A stretch of 64,000 nt of DNA from Cristatella mucedo (GCA_009760855.2 WPIO01000073.1:891001-955000); one strand, 5' to 3'; counted from the stretch's first letter, positions 11,241 through 24,523 are shown. The notes: generated from the letters alone by a model not told the origin. Numbers and translations are program-made.

Positions 11241-14050
11241 ATCTGAACCAAGTAAGCTAGCCGGTAGCATCACCCGGAGAGGACACCTATTTAAAAGATG
11301 ACTAATGACGGAAATGTGGTCGTTTATGTAGGCTCGACAATCAGCAGGCCACGACTAATAGGCGATGTGTCTATACCGAAAGACAAACTCCGAAGCTTCC
11401 TTTTAAAGAACTTTTTTCCGGTAACGAACGGTCTTCATTGCACCGATCGAGACCTCAGCGCGTCATTTAAATTGTTAGCTTTGCTGACCGTCTGGTCACC
11501 GCCAGTTCATTTAGCCAGAAACAGGAGAAGACCAAGACTTCCTAGGACGGAAGCCGAAATGATCTAAAACTAGAACATGATTAGTGCGTTCAAGCATAAG
11601 GATTTTCCATTCGCCTTTCCAAAAGCGATTGCGACTGTGACTCATCATGTTCATCACTGGTATCACCTCACCAATTTATCGTGTCCACCTCACTTTTAAG
11701 TTAAACGGTCGACAGGGTATAATGGGCAACATTTTTATAGTTGAGCAAGCCAACGGGAAGACTTTCGAAACTCAAAGAGCAATTTAGTTATTGTGAGTAA
11801 AAACAGGAAGTTCAATCCATCTATTTTTTAGGCATACCGGTTCAGTAAATGTAGGGTAATCTTGGCCGTAGTTTACATACAGGATTGCGAAGATTAAAGC
11901 ATTTCATTCATCAAGTAGAAATCTGAAGCGAATAATTGTAATAGTAGTCAAGTCGACACCGAAATCGCTGAAAACACAAGGTTTACTAAGTCAACAGAAA
12001 AATTATATGGATTCACTGAAACTCGGAAGTCGGAGACAGAAGAAAATCCTCTTCTTAATCACAAGGCATCGGCATATGACGCACAACCATATCAACTGGT
12101 TGTTCTTCACGGAAACATGGATCCTCATAGGGCACTAACGAGAGATATCAAGGATCATATGTCACCCACAACCTCGCAAATAAGCAAAGTAGCTCGATCA
12201 GCGAGTGGCCAACAGTCTCTCGCTTCAGCAGTTACTTAAGCTGCAGCTGTCTCGAAGTAATTTAACCAGATTTTTCAACTTCGCCGTACGGAGCTGCAAC
12301 CAAGGTCGGAAATTTTACAACACCGGTCACTTGATCGCTTTTGAAGAATTGTGTAGAAGTTCTATTCACGCTGCCGTCATTCGCGCACCAACGTTCCTGC
12401 TTCTTAGTTATCTCAGCATTACTCGCACTAGACTGCATGCTATCGGTATATTTTAAATCAGATATCACTACCACTGATCATTCGTTCAAATACCGCCTAC
12501 CGACACCCAGTGCATTGTCACTCCCAATTACCGTACGCCGTAAGCCAGCCAGATGCTCACTAGTTGTGAGTAGTATTCCCAAAACTACTTGGATACGCAC
12601 TTGCCCAATAAATCGATCAAGCTCGGCATAACCCTGCTGTCCAATTCGCTTAAGCTCGGTAAAGCATTGCTCCTTAGTTCGGCGACGTTCAGGCGGGAAT
12701 TTTTCTGAATCCCACACAGCTGTATAAGAACTTACATCTTTACCACAATAACGAAGCTCTTAACGGACACCGCTTCAAACAAGTGACAGATATTGATGGA
12801 GTTAGCGCCTCGGGGAACCCCACGCTGACGCATGCATTTATGGCGGCGAAGGCAGATCACTACAACAGTCTACAGCATCCATACTTCAATAAAAAAAAGT
12901 CTGTCTTTAGAATAGAGCTGCATATTCCGCAGCACAAGAGAGTCGCACTTTTCCTCAGCTGATGCAGCATTGCTTCATTTTATAAGGTCTCATGGGCAGC
13001 CTTTGACGAATCCAGCTGCTACTGAGTATAGCTCAGGAAACGCTAATAAGCTCTAGCAGCATCCGTAGTCTCGCTGGTTTATGATTTTAGCGTTTCTAAG
13101 AGACCGGAGGGCTTAGAGGCTGTCTCTCAATGAATAGCGTTGGCGAGCGACCGGACGGTAACTCGCTAGTCTTCCTCAGCCGGCACCGAGGTCTCGGATA
13201 CCAGCAGATTGGCACGTCCTCCTGAGGAAATAGGGGCGGAGCCAAGTTTAATGCCATGGCAGGGACTTGGACCTTGCCAGTGACCACAATTCCTGGAAAG
13301 ATGGCGGGAGAGAGGCTGGTCGAACGACTAGCCGCCCAACGAGCTCCTTCGGGTTCGTTGAAGTGGTTGGCCAGCTGCTGGCCGGCCCGACTCCCTATGC
13401 TTACGCCTGGAGAAGCCGGCCCGCCATAGGTGGCTTAGCCATCGGAGCAGTGTGCGACCCTCAGTACGGCCCAGCCGCCTAGCAGCCTCATCGGCGGTTT
13501 CGATGGCCGCGTACGTGCGGGCGAAGCTCGCGACGAGGCTGAGCAAGAGGCAGGCTTGAGGTAACGTTGTAGCGACCGACCTCGCCCTAAGCTCACTTGG
13601 GGTTAGATAGTAAAAGTTAAAACCCACTCGACCCTCAGAAAGCAGCTGCAGATATACTGGGCAGTTAGCAGAGTGGGCGGGATCATCCTTTCGATGGAAG
13701 CCTGAAACTGACCGGTTGCACAACAATGTGGTAACGCAAAGCAGAGCCCAATGAGATAAGCAGAGTTGGGCGGCGAGAATAATTAGGATAAGAATAATAG
13801 TAACTCAATGGCATTTGAATATTTATAGTATTTCCAGCGAGTAGACGATGATACGAAGGGAGTTATGTCAATGCCAGATGTTATGCCAATGCATGCGATG
13901 GGAGAATGTCCTGTTTACAGCATGCTTGGGACTCTGAGACACGAGCAGCCAGGTTGTGCTGTATTACAGTGGCTCCGATGGCGGCTGTTCTTGTGGAGTC
14001 TCACTGACGCACGAGCATGAACGTGAGCGGTGAACGAGACTATCTTCATT
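11241..14050. other. No gene recognised
   Basis: Short ORFs occur on both strands with no domain that I can name. Base composition is more balanced than at the left end. Part of 11241-12700 may be further decayed LINE sequence, but I cannot align it by eye. Confidence 0.45.
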
Positions 14051-14455
14051 TTCAGCCTGTTCTCGCCCTCAAGTCCTGTGTGGACAATAAATTAGCTGTC
14101 CCATTCCTCCGCTTAAAGACAGTTGGCGACAGAAGCTTTAGCTCTGCAGGTCCTAGACTGTGGAACTCGCTTCCGAAATTCTTACGCAACGACAACTACT
14201 CTCCAACTGCCGACTGTGGCACATCTTTTTCAGCGGTCCTGAACTGCTACTTCTATGCTACTCACTACCTCAACTGCTCTCCTGACTCTGCTATGCTTCC
14301 CACTTTCTCTTTGTTGCGTGAGACAAAGTCTGTTGGCTACCGAATGCGTACAGAAAGCCGCTTAGGCTGTGAGTTCGCTATACAAAACTCTCCTGCGTAA
14401 CACCCACATGGTCTGTATGACTTTGTGGAGTTACTGACGGAGATACATACAAGAG
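14051..14455 (+). mobile_element. Family C LINE 3' end, copy 1
   Basis: An open frame to 14400 encodes the C-terminal end of a non-LTR reverse transcriptase ORF. It contains the GDRSFSSAGPRLWNSLP block, the counterpart of GDRAFSSYAPTAWNSLP in family D. It is followed by a 3' UTR with aacacccacatggtc and an acatac tail. Closely similar segments lie at 16455-16776 (-), 20330-20811 (+), 45064-45262 (-), 48588-49034 (-) and 52790-53085 (+). Confidence 0.85.
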
Positions 14456-14639
14456 AACCGGATCTATTTTAGGCACTTTGCATGGCTATAAGGGTAACCA
14501 TGTCAATACAGTTAGTGATAACTGCCACAGCGTCTGCACGTATAAGGCCTATATAGACAATTTTCTCGGACCCAGAAATTGCTGTGAGGAGAAGGGTGCA
14601 TTTTTAACGTATTATTTTATTGGCGTGTTGTCATGGGTT

Positions 14640-15105
14640 GTCGCGATGTCGAGAGTGAGTCCCAGGCTTTGAAAGCATACGCACTATAGCTACGGTCTTC
14701 AGAGGATTTGAGTTTGTTTAGAGACACAGCTAAACGACTTGGTTCAGAAGAGCGGGTGGTACAATGTCTAGCCTAATCGGGAAGCAGTTCTGATAGGTAG
14801 GCATGAGCAAAAGAATGAAGAGGCCTAAAATGAGTGACAAAACCTCGAAGTCAATATGCTGCTCAATGGGGAGCCAGTGCAGATCAAAGGTGAGAATTAG
14901 ATTGTGATTGTAGCAACAGCGAAGTTCACGACAACTAAGCCTAGCTGCGGAATTGTGTACAAACTGTAAGCGTCATAATGAACCTGCAGGAAGACCTGCG
15001 AGTATTAAGTTACAGAAGTCAAGACGGATGTCACAATTCCCGGACCAACTTGGATGTGGTATTTCTATCTAAGCAGGCCCGAATTATGACATCAGAAGCA
15101 GCTTG
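14640..15105 (-). mobile_element. Family D LINE fragment, antisense
   Basis: The minus strand matches the post-catalytic part of the family D ORF, from the Ala-Phe-Val-Thr-Ser-Arg-Leu-Asp region to the Trp-Asn-Ser-Leu block. It has many substitutions and stops. No 3' tail is attached. Confidence 0.7.
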
Positions 15106-15230
15106 GGATGGCATTATTAAAACATCGGTGTTTTACGTCAGCCAGATGATGACTGCCGAGATATTGCTCTCGGTTCCTAAATATAATGACTTGGAACCGT
15201 TTAAATAATAATCATCGGTTATTACCGCGC

Positions 15231-15398
15231 TGGTTTGGCCCAGCGCTAAAGGTGCTCGCCTCAAACCAAGGTCAAGGTGGATGTAGTTGATAGCCGAGGT
15301 CGGGGGCTCGGGCCCCGTGACGTATGTGAAGCGCCTGAAGTAGAGACCAAGCTCTCTTAGGGTGCTATACAGATGAACCATATTTATGTTTGTATTTA
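15231..15398 (+). mobile_element. tRNA-derived SINE, family A, copy 3
   Basis: The tRNA-like head (tggcccagcgctaaaggtgctcg) carries a small internal insertion before box B. It is followed by gtgaagcgcctga, the loop-like agagaccaagctctcttag and gtgctatacagatga, as in the other family A copies. Confidence 0.75.
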
Positions 15399-16065
15399 CT
15401 TAAAAGACGAAACGTCGAAGTCGTGTAGTTTAGGCAATAGCTCTAGGCTTTGAGAAATGTAGGAGATGAGCTCTAGGCATTGAGCCGGGCGGAAGTTGCG
15501 CCCGAGTCATTATGCCGATATGCAGCTTAGCTCTTTTGCTCTGGGCGCCTTACGAGAGTTGTTGTTCGCCGCGGCTGATGCTGGACGCCTCCGACCCTTC
15601 GTCGCGGTCGAATGGACCTTTGCACTCAGTGGATATGGACTTGCCCTCTTGAAGTACGCGGGGTCTTCATTACTGCAACGTTCTGCTACTGCTAGAATAC
15701 CTCCTTCGCAGATATAGAATACCTCCTTCGGTGCCGCACCTACGAGTCGCTAGCGGCGCTCCGTCGGGGGCGTCGTTGGCATTTATCCTGCGTCGGACTA
15801 GCGCCGTTACGAGCGCTTCGCAAGCGGCCTGAGGACGTTAGTGCAGACGCCATGACAGTGCGTTTGTAGCATTACGGTTATCTCAACTGCACAGCCGCAG
15901 CGGTAAGCCTGCGAGCGCTGCAGCTTCGTAGCATCTTCGCCGATGGGCGTTGAACTTGCTGAGTGCGTGCTGGAAATGGCGCCAGCTAAAGCGCTCCGCA
16001 CCGGGCTGCTGCGCATTCTCCGATATTTTGCTTTTCTTGCCGCTGGCTTCGCGTTCGGTGCTTCC
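15399..16065. other. No gene recognised; GC-richer flank of the CT tract
   Basis: This stretch contains short ORFs only. The long Arg/Glu-rich or Ser/Leu-rich frames that begin here owe their length to the microsatellite that follows, not to coding sequence. Confidence 0.5.
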
Positions 16066-16454
<389 letters not shown>

Positions 16455-16776
16455 AATGTACTGTAATGTAATGTAATGTATCTCCTTCAGTAACTCCACA
16501 AAGTCATAAAGACCATGTGGGTGTTACGCAGGAGAGTTTTGTATAGCGAACTCACAGCCTAAGCGGCTTTCGGTACGCATTCGGTACCCAACAGACTTCG
16601 TCTCACGCAACAAAGAGAAAGTGGGAAGCATAGCAGAGTCAGGAGAGCAGTTGAGGTAGTGAGTAGCATAGAAGTAGCAGTTCAGGACCGCTGAAAAAGA
16701 TGTGCCATAGTCGGCAGTTGGAGAGTAGATGTCGTTGCGTAAGAATTGTGGAAGCGAGTTCCACAGTCTAGGACCT
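16455..16776 (-). mobile_element. Family C LINE 3' end, copy 2, between two CT tracts
   Basis: On the minus strand this copy runs from the AGPRLWNSLP block to a stop at about 16524, then the 3' UTR and an (ATGTA)n-type tail at 16455-16484. It is 5'-truncated exactly where the second CT tract (16777-16840) begins. CT repeats on both sides suggest insertion into a pre-existing CT microsatellite. Confidence 0.85.
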
Positions 16777-16840
16777 CTCTCTCTCTCTCTCTCTCTCGCT
16801 TTCTCTCTCTCTCTCTCTCTCCCTCTCTCTCTCTCTCTCC
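16777..16840. repeat. (CT)n microsatellite
   Basis: About 64 bp of imperfect CT repeat abutting the truncated 5' edge of the antisense family C LINE copy. Probably the other half of the 16066-16454 tract. Confidence 0.9.
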
Positions 16841-17160
16841 TTTTGAATTGAAGAAGTAAGAACACCGTCTTTTAATAAGAACTTTGACATCCAACTCAAT
16901 CATTATCCTCGTGCAGCTGGCGTCGACGACATTCGCACTTGGACAGCCTCTAACTTCCTGAAGCTTAACGATGGTTGGACAAACTTAATAGATAGGACGT
17001 AGCGTCACTCCCGCTCTCAAGCAGCATGACCCCATCCTCAAGGTTCGCTTTTTTAGCCTTAAAACGGCGTGTTACTTCAGCCGGATTATAACTGCTGCAG
17101 TACTATCCGTGGCTATTGATCTATTATAATTAGGAACTGGTTAGGTCAGGAAAATCTTTA
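16841..17160. other. No gene; possible LINE crumbs
   Basis: Near 16920 a short stretch reads like the Asp-Ile-Arg-Thr-Trp...Leu-Lys-Leu-Asn-Asp segment of an L2/CR1 reverse transcriptase. The rest is unrecognised. Confidence 0.4.
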
Positions 17161-17340
17161 GCTGATTCACCAGCCTCATTTATATGGAGACCGAAGAGCT
17201 TTGACGCTATTGAACGCAATCTTGAAGCTTTACCACAGCTTTACCACAGCTTGCAGCGGGAACTAAAAGATCGCGCCCGGCAGGACTCGAACCCTCGACC
17301 CGGATAACGAAGAGTGAGCAGACCGTTACGCTGGGGCGAA
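17161..17340 (-). mobile_element. tRNA-derived SINE, family B, copy 1 (antisense)
   Basis: The low-coordinate end reads gctgattcaccagcctcatt, the reverse complement of the family B 3' end. The tRNA-like head lies at about 17280-17340 with box-B complement ggactcgaaccc. Family B copies also lie at 34682, 48447, 58251, 58431 and 58672. Confidence 0.75.
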
Positions 17341-17744
17341 GACAAGAAAATCAAATATGCAAAATCTACGCTTAGGTGATATGAAAAGGCCATCTCAAAT
17401 AATAGTTGGGCTGTTGCGTTTCAGGCATCGAACAATAGAGTTGCACGCAAAGGCAGGTTCAGGATTTTCCGGTCCTCTGAGGCTGCTGAATTAACCTACG
17501 TGCACGGACTAATTATATTAAGGTATGGCTGCTTTACCTTGCTGCCGTTCTCCACTACCTTTGTTGTACCTGCGCCTTTGTATCATGGCAGCCTCTCCGT
17601 CGACTCGCTAGCCGTGCTAGTCGCAGCTTCACCGTGGTTTACCGCGCTTTGGCACCGACTATCACCATTAAGAGCGTCATGTTTTGCCCTAAGGCTTGAG
17701 TGAGAAGCCGCTACGGCACGCTGTCCGAAATCTGGGGGTACTAC
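17341..17744. other. No gene recognised
   Basis: This stretch contains only a 67-codon ORF at 17500-17703 without recognisable content. Confidence 0.45.
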
Positions 17745-17970
17745 TCAAAAAACAACTTATCCGTCGATGAACACATTGCCTCCACTGTCAAGTCTGCCTA
17801 CTTTCATGTAAGGAACTTGGCTAAAGTCGTAGCCTGCTACACGAGCACGATCGAGTTGAAGCATGAGTGATATTGCGTCAAAATACTGCAGATTCCCTTC
17901 CTTTAGGTCTCCACGCCTGCACCCGTAATCGTCTGCAGCTGGTGCAAAACTCAGCCGGTCCTCTGATTTT
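17745..17970 (+). mobile_element. Family D LINE fragment
   Basis: Matches the segment of the family D ORF starting at the Leu-Ser-Leu-Asp-Asp-His-Ile region and continuing to the Gln-Leu-Val-Gln-Asn-Ser-Ala region. It contains stops and small deletions. Confidence 0.65.
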
Positions 17971-18329
17971 CAGCACGCGATGGACGCAGGTGGCAGCTCG
18001 TCAACTGCCGAGCTGGGCTACTCGGTTCTAGCGAAGCCAGCCCAGCTCGGTGGGCGCACATTCCTCTCCCCGCCGCCTAATCACATCGAGCCCGTGTGCG
18101 ACTTGACGAGGCCAATAGCGCTCGGGCAGCTGCGCTGCCCGCCGAGTAGGGAGTGACAGGGTACTCGCGGTGGGTGGCCAGAGTTCGTGCAGACGGTCCT
18201 TGCAGGCTTCGAGCGAGAGATTCCAACCCCAAACAGCGTACCGGATGTCCCGAGTCCTGCCGGGAATGTGCGCCACAATTATCGGTTCAGCGGCACCTAA
18301 TTTGCACTTGTGTTGGTTACGGACAGATG

Positions 18330-18915
18330 CACCGGGGCTACCTCAACTAGACTTTCACTTCTATACCAGCGACCCAGAGCTGTATATCCCTCGCTTCGAT
18401 CCCTCTCTACCTGCCAGCATGACAAACTCTCTCAACTCTCCTAGTCATGTATTGCTGACATTTGCAATTGGTTGGCGACAAACTTTCTCAAAATCAATGT
18501 CGACAGAACCAACTTCCTAGTTATGGAAAAACCTAGTTAGACTCAGAAATTAGAAATCGTATCCCTTAAAATGGGCTATGCTACCATATTTTCTGCAGAG
18601 TCTGCACAAAATCTGGGTGTCCTCCTCTCAAACTTACATTTCACTAGATGACCTCATCAAGTGCGTAGTCAAGTCTGCCCACTTTCAACCGCTTAACATG
18701 CCAGAAATTCGGGCCTGCATAGTCAGGGATACTATATCCAAGTTGATCCATGTATCTATGATCCCGTCTCGACGTCTGTAGCTCACTGCTTGTATGTCTT
18801 CCGGCCTACGCATCCACTAACCGTGCGACCATGCTCCCTTACAGTATATGAAAGGTGCCTAGAAGGAGATAACGTTCTCTGAGGGTGCTATACAAATATA
18901 TTATTATTATTATAT
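18330..18915 (+). mobile_element. Family D LINE fragment with 3' tail
   Basis: It starts at the catalytic box, where YADD has become YTSD, and follows the family D ORF to about 18800 with stops and frameshifts. It then jumps to the 3' end (gtgcctagaaggagataac, ttctctgagggtgctatac) and a (TTA)n tail at 18897-18915. Confidence 0.8.
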
Positions 18916-20164
18916 TGTGCCACGCATGCAACCGGATGCATGCAGTTCGCCAAACAGTAACGACGGAGCGCTCGATTTAGTTGCAGGCAGAGCTAAGCAT
19001 TAGAAAAACGTCGAAGAATCGCCAGTATAATCCGACTGATGTGGCTGGTGACTTCCGACAGACTCGTTTACATGCCTACCGAAGCTTACGCAGAGGGTGA
19101 CAACTCCGGGGGCGATCGACAACGCAGAAGCTACTCAGCAGCCCGTGCATGCATACATGCGTTCGCCACCATTGCCAGTCCCACGGACGACTTTTGCAAT
19201 GCGCTCAGTCATAAGCAGTTTCCTTTTAGACTTCCCATCGATGTTCGATACAGTAATCGCTGCTCAACGCGTAAAATTATGATGAAAGCGATAGCTAGGT
19301 TGGCATGTTCCGTCACTGACTTGGGCTCGAGGGATAAGTCCTTAAATAATTAGTCCGCCTCCCGCATATGCAAGTTTCGTGCACGCATGCAAGTACATGT
19401 AACCTTTTGTAAAAGTAATGAGCATAACGCACGGAAATCGCTGATTTTCGATACGTGCCCAGCCCCGTTCCAGCTAGCTTCCCCATAGTAGCTCCGTGGT
19501 ACCTCATCGGTCACCACCAAGAATGAGTTCGCAAGTCCTAAAAATTAAGACGTCCGGACTCCGAAGGTCTTTGTATTAACTAGCGGGTCTCCCAACTGTA
19601 GTGATGCATAGACTTATAATGATGACAAACAACTCAGCTGCCGCGAAGGCTTTTCCATTAAGGAACCACTGGCGGCGCAGGGCCGCACTGCTGCTGCCTG
19701 CGGCGTCAACCCCTGGACGCTCTGCGGGCAGCTCGCTCGTTGCGTTGGAGCGTGGCGAGCTTCTTGACTGTGGTGGCCTGGCATCGTGTCGAGCCTGACG
19801 CGCATTCCCGGTGCAAAGACGGTCTCGCACCGCAAAATGCCGGCTCCTAGCCTGTGGCCTCCCCAGTTAGGATGGGGCGACGCCGGAAGCAGGGCTCCTT
19901 CGCTCACGAGAGAAACGCCAACTTCATGAAGATTTGCTGCGCTGCTTCTGCAGCGAGGGCGTGGCTGCCTTCAAGCCTAGTATGGCGCCACGTGAATGAG
20001 ACCTGAGAACACTGGGTTGTCTCCAGGGCATTGCCTGCGGATGATCGATACGAATCTTCCAGACTCTCAAGATGCAAATAGACGCCGAGCTGAGCAATCG
20101 GCCAACCGGACGGACGTAGCACTAACAACACCCACGAGAACTAGAGAGAAAAAAAGGACGTAAT
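18916..20164. other. No gene recognised
   Basis: Several 60-100 codon ORFs on both strands overlap each other. None shows recognisable domains or exon-like linkage. Confidence 0.45.
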
Positions 20165-20325
20165 GCTAGTAATAGTAATAATAATAATAATAATAATAAT
20201 ATAGTGCCCTGAGAGAACTCAATCTTTTTCTGGGCACTTTACATTTGCCGATTAGGAAGAACGGTCGAATGGTGAGTGGTAGCATGCTCAATAAACACCA
20301 AGCATAGCATGGTTAGGGGTGACAT
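20165..20325 (-). mobile_element. Family D LINE 3' end, antisense
   Basis: A (TAA)n run at about 20165-20200 is followed by the reverse complement of the family D 3' end and about 100 bp of its 3' UTR, including the repeated gcatgct/accatg motifs. It abuts a family C copy in the other orientation. Confidence 0.75.
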
Positions 20326-20329
20326 ACAT

Positions 20330-20811
20330 AAGGTCAGCAGTTCTTACGCTGACCCACAAGGCCCGCCACGGCTTGGCTCCTTCATACCTAGCTAAACTGC
20401 TGCATCAGTTTCAGCCTGTTCGCGCCCTCAGGTCCTGTGTGGACAATAAATTAGCTGTCCCATTCCTCCGCTTAAAGACAGTTGGCGACAGAAGCTTTAG
20501 CTCTGCAGGTCCTAGGCTGTGGAACTCGCTTCCACAATTCTTACGCAACGACATCTACTCTCCAACTGCCGACTATGGCACATCTTTTTCAGCGGCCCTG
20601 AACTGCTACTTCCATGCTACTCACTACCTCAACTGCTCTCCTGACTCTGCTATGCTTCCCACTTTCTCTTTGTTGCGTGAGACGAAGTCTGTTGGGTACC
20701 GAATGCGTACTGAAAGCCGCTTAGGCTGTGAGTGCGCTATACAAAACTCTCCTGCGTAACACCCACATGGTCTTTATGACTTTGTGGAGTTACTGACGGA
20801 GATACATATGC
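20330..20811 (+). mobile_element. Family C LINE 3' end, copy 3
   Basis: An open frame of 146 codons at 20319-20759 encodes the post-catalytic end of the reverse transcriptase ORF. It has a THKARHGLAPSYL segment corresponding to TFRSLHSMAPAYL in family D, then GDRSFSSAGPRLWNSLP. The 3' UTR ends in gagatacatatg. It is nearly identical to the 14 kb copy, which suggests fairly recent activity of this family. Confidence 0.85.
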
Positions 20812-21775
20812 AAGTATGCTTAGTGGCAGCATGCGCAGTGTCAGCATGCATAAGCACATGAAGGACGAATCACCTGGGCCCATTAAATGCTGTGATATGT
20901 AGATGCGTTTTTGGCATCTTTTAAATGTGGTCAAGTCAGGGGATGTCGTGACGCAAGTCGGGAGTGAGCTCCAGGCTTTGGGAACATACGAGCAAAAGGC
21001 ACGGTCTCCAAACGATTTGAGGTTCGTATGAGGCATACGTAAACAATTAGATTCCGAAAAGCCGGTGGCATGATGCTTAGCCTGGTGTGGGAGTAGATCT
21101 GATAGATAGGCTGGAACCAAATAATGAAAAGATCTAAAAGTGAGCGGCACAACCTCGAAATTGATGCGTTGCTTAACTGGTATCCAGAGCAAGTCGGCTA
21201 GAAGTGGTGTGATGTGGCAACTGCGACGCTCACGAGTGACAAGCGCAGCTGCAGAGTTTTACACCAGTTGTAAGCGCCCGATTGCATGGGCCGGTAGACC
21301 AGCAAGCAGTGAATTACAGAAGTGATGACGGGTTGCCACAAATGTATGGACTATTTTAGATGTGGAATCCCTGTTTAAACAACCCAAATTTTAGCAATAT
21401 TATTGTTACGCAGCTGAAAGTAGGCAGACTTGACTGTGGAGCTGATGTGGTCGTCTAATGAAAGGTCACTTTGGAAAACGAGACCTACAATTTGTGCAGA
21501 TTCAACACGACTTATGCTGGCAGAGCCGATTGTGAGGTAGAACCTTTTCAGTTTCCGAATCCTACTTCGTTTGCCCATAACTAGTAAGTTGGTTTAATTG
21601 TTAATCAATTGAAGAAAATTTGCTGCCATCCATGTCCGAATGTCATCAATACATGCAGCAAGGTAGTTGAGAGAATTTGACGTGCTGGAGAGCCGGGAGG
21701 GATTGGAGCAAAGGTGCTAGTGACCGTCATCCGCATGGAAGTGAAAGCCAAGATTGTGCCTTGCGACAACATCGG

Positions 21776-21821
<46 letters not shown>

Positions 21822-23885
21822 CTATCAACCTTGTAAAGAACGGGATCAAGCGAAGAGCCCCGAGGTACCCCATATTTCAGAGGTTCCTCGGATGATCTTT
21901 GTCTATCTACATCAATACTTTGGAGTCTCCCACTGATGGGACCTGGACCATTGCAGTGCAGTGCCAGTGATGCCCAAGAGAGACGAGAGGCGCTCAATAA
22001 GGACTTGGGGATCGACAGTATCAAAAACTGCCAAAAGATTGAACATAACAAGCAGAGATGCTCAACCAAAGTCAGCATTCCTAAGTAGGTCATTATGCGC
22101 CCGAAATAATGCTAACTTTGTGGAGTGATTAGCTTTAAAACCGGACTGAAACTTACTAGTAAGGTTAGAAGTTTCAATAAATTAGTTCAGCTGGTCAGCC
22201 ACGACTCGTTCCAGTATCTTTGATAGGAACGGTAGAAGGAAGAGTGAGCGAAATTTGCTCAAGTTCTCTTGGTCTAGTGTTGCTTTCTTGAGTAGTGGCC
22301 TGACTACAGCCTTTTTGAGAGGTGCTGGGACACGAGCTGAGGGTAATGACATATTAATGATGTAAGCTATGCATAGCAGCAGCAGATCAATGCATCGTAG
22401 AAGCAGGATAGTGGGAATAGAGTCCAGAGAACTAGTTGTCTTCTTTGATTGGTATATGAACTTGAGGACGAGGTCACCAGTGGCCTCCTTGAATGCAGAC
22501 ATTGAGGTGCTGCATGGAATTGAGAGACAGGATTCCAGGGGGTGCTGCCATCTTAGGAATAGACTTGGAACTCTGGACTAGGAAGTTACATTGTTTTTAT
22601 AGAAGCTAGACTTTACCTTTGCCAGGATAGATTGATCCGATCTACTGTAGTCCTCGTATGCCCGTCGTTGGACGGTCAGTCTTGATCTTTTACATGCTAT
22701 TTCAAGCTTGGGCTTAATAGACCTAGCTAGTTTAATGTCTATGGTAAACCATAGGCCGTTTCGTCGAGCATGTCAGTTAGTGGCGTGTTGTCGCAATCTA
22801 CTGATGATGATAGGTCGGAAAGGGGGATTGAGCAGAGGTAAAGCAGATATTCTTGCACGGATAGCATCGATGTCAAGGGTCTTGAGGTTTCGCGATTCGC
22901 AAGTGATTTTTTATTAGGAGGAGGAGGGTACACATTGTTAACTGAGTGAGATCTGAATGTGGTCAGATAAGCAGAATTTGGTAATAACTTGTGATAGCAA
23001 ATTGCAGTTGTATGAGACAATTTGGTCGAGTGTGTGACTCTTGATGTAAGTAGGGCCGTACACGTGAGCCGAAAGAGAAAATGAGTCAGTCAGTGCACGA
23101 AATTTATTGCTGAAGGCGTCAGATATGTTGTCACAATGAATGTTAAACTCACCCATAATGAGAAAAGTTCAATTTCTTGCACATAGAATCGAAATGAGAT
23201 CAGAGAAATCTGAGATAAAGGACTTGGTACTGGTTGGCGATAGACTACTACCACCATGGGTAGCTTGTTGGCGGGTGAAAGCAAGACAATAGATTACAAA
23301 GACCGCTTCGATGGTACTGCAAGCCGCTTGAAGTCGAAGTTCGAGCGTGTGATAATAGTGACTCCACCTTCAATTCTGATCGATCTAGGGGTTTGAAAGA
23401 AGGAAAAGCCAGTCGGAGTTGCGTCTGTAATTTTCGGGCAGTTTACCGATTTTAGCCAAGTTTCAGGCATGGCGAGAAGGTCAACACCTTTTTCCAGAAA
23501 TCAAGTGGCATATTATAAAGGGTTTATTGCACGTTAAGCGAGAATTCCAAAGACAAGCGTTAAGTTGGGCTGCCGGAGTTATAACAGGCCTGATGACCAC
23601 TAAGTTAGAGAGATTCACAGTAACGCTGGATGAAGAACTCGCTGAGCGGTTCGAGACAATGCTAGGAATACCAAACGAGCGAGTGCTCAGCTCGAAGCTC
23701 CCGCCAAAGGAGCGGCGTCTCAGCCGGCGCCTGGCCCCGGCGGCTGCTCCGGGGCGCTTTTCGTTTGTTAATATATAATTCACGGATCTTAGCAGCAGCA
23801 ATAACATCTAAGGATGCATTTGAACTAATATGAGGGGGGTGATAATAGGCACGTAAGATCACAAGTAATATGCTGGTTACTAGCC
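20812..23885 (-). mobile_element. Nearly full-length, inactivated family D LINE, antisense
   Basis: On the minus strand the order is: an N-terminal part of the endonuclease (EEP) ORF at about 23.8-23.2 kb; the rest of the endonuclease at 23.2-22.9 kb with GEFNIHCD and a downstream Ser-Asp-His segment; the reverse transcriptase N-terminus at 22.5-22.2 kb; the catalytic region at 22.0-21.6 kb; and the C-terminal region at 21.6-20.8 kb. Frameshifts and stops break it into at least seven ORFs. The catalytic region carries a (GA)n expansion at 21779-21818. Because the endonuclease is included, this copy shows the full layout of the family. Confidence 0.85.
21779..21818. repeat. (GA)n tract inside the LINE reverse transcriptase
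   Basis: About 40 bp of pure ga repeats. On the LINE coding strand it lies where the intact copy reads ctctccctctcgctgatg (about 49983-50000). It therefore appears to have grown from that cryptic CT-rich motif. Confidence 0.9.
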
Positions 23886-24523
23886 GCCGGCGTAAGTAAC
23901 GCAGCCGCTGGCGTGGCAGACTCAGCAGCCCTAAGCGATAAGCGTTTAGATGTCCATAGACACATAATTTCTTACGCACTATGGTCACAAAACAAACAGA
24001 TCAGCTTTAAACAGGTTTTAGCTGTATCGGTTTCCTTATATGACTATCGCAAGAACTTCGGTTTTCGGAAGAGAATTCTGTGACGAAAAAGGAACGCATA
24101 TATTTCGATCTGTGTCTGGAGGCCATAACGTCCACAAAAGAGTCGAGCCTGCGATCTCTGCCAACCTTCAGCTTCTATTTACCCAAGAATTTCTACGGTG
24201 GCCGGAGATTTAAGACTACAGCGTAATCTCTTTAAGCACGTGTGAAGCTAAATTCTCTTCTTACTTTGCTGCTCTATAAATTAGAGAGTTGACAGAGTCC
24301 GCGAGACCTCAACAAGCAACTATTAAAATACTGTCTACCCGCATGTTTCCACTCGCCGGCCGACCAGGCCGGCAGTGTACAGGCTCTATACGAGTGAAGA
24401 CCTGCGAAAAGTGTCATCTTCAACTCGGCAGGCGATTTTAAGCTTTCTGCATGCATACAGTCGCGAGTAGACCTCGTCTCTCGATCAGCGATCAGAGAAG
24501 CATAGCTGAGCCAGGAGGGCAGT
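23886..24523. other. No gene recognised
   Basis: This interval contains short ORFs only, with no repeat family that I can assign. Confidence 0.45.
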
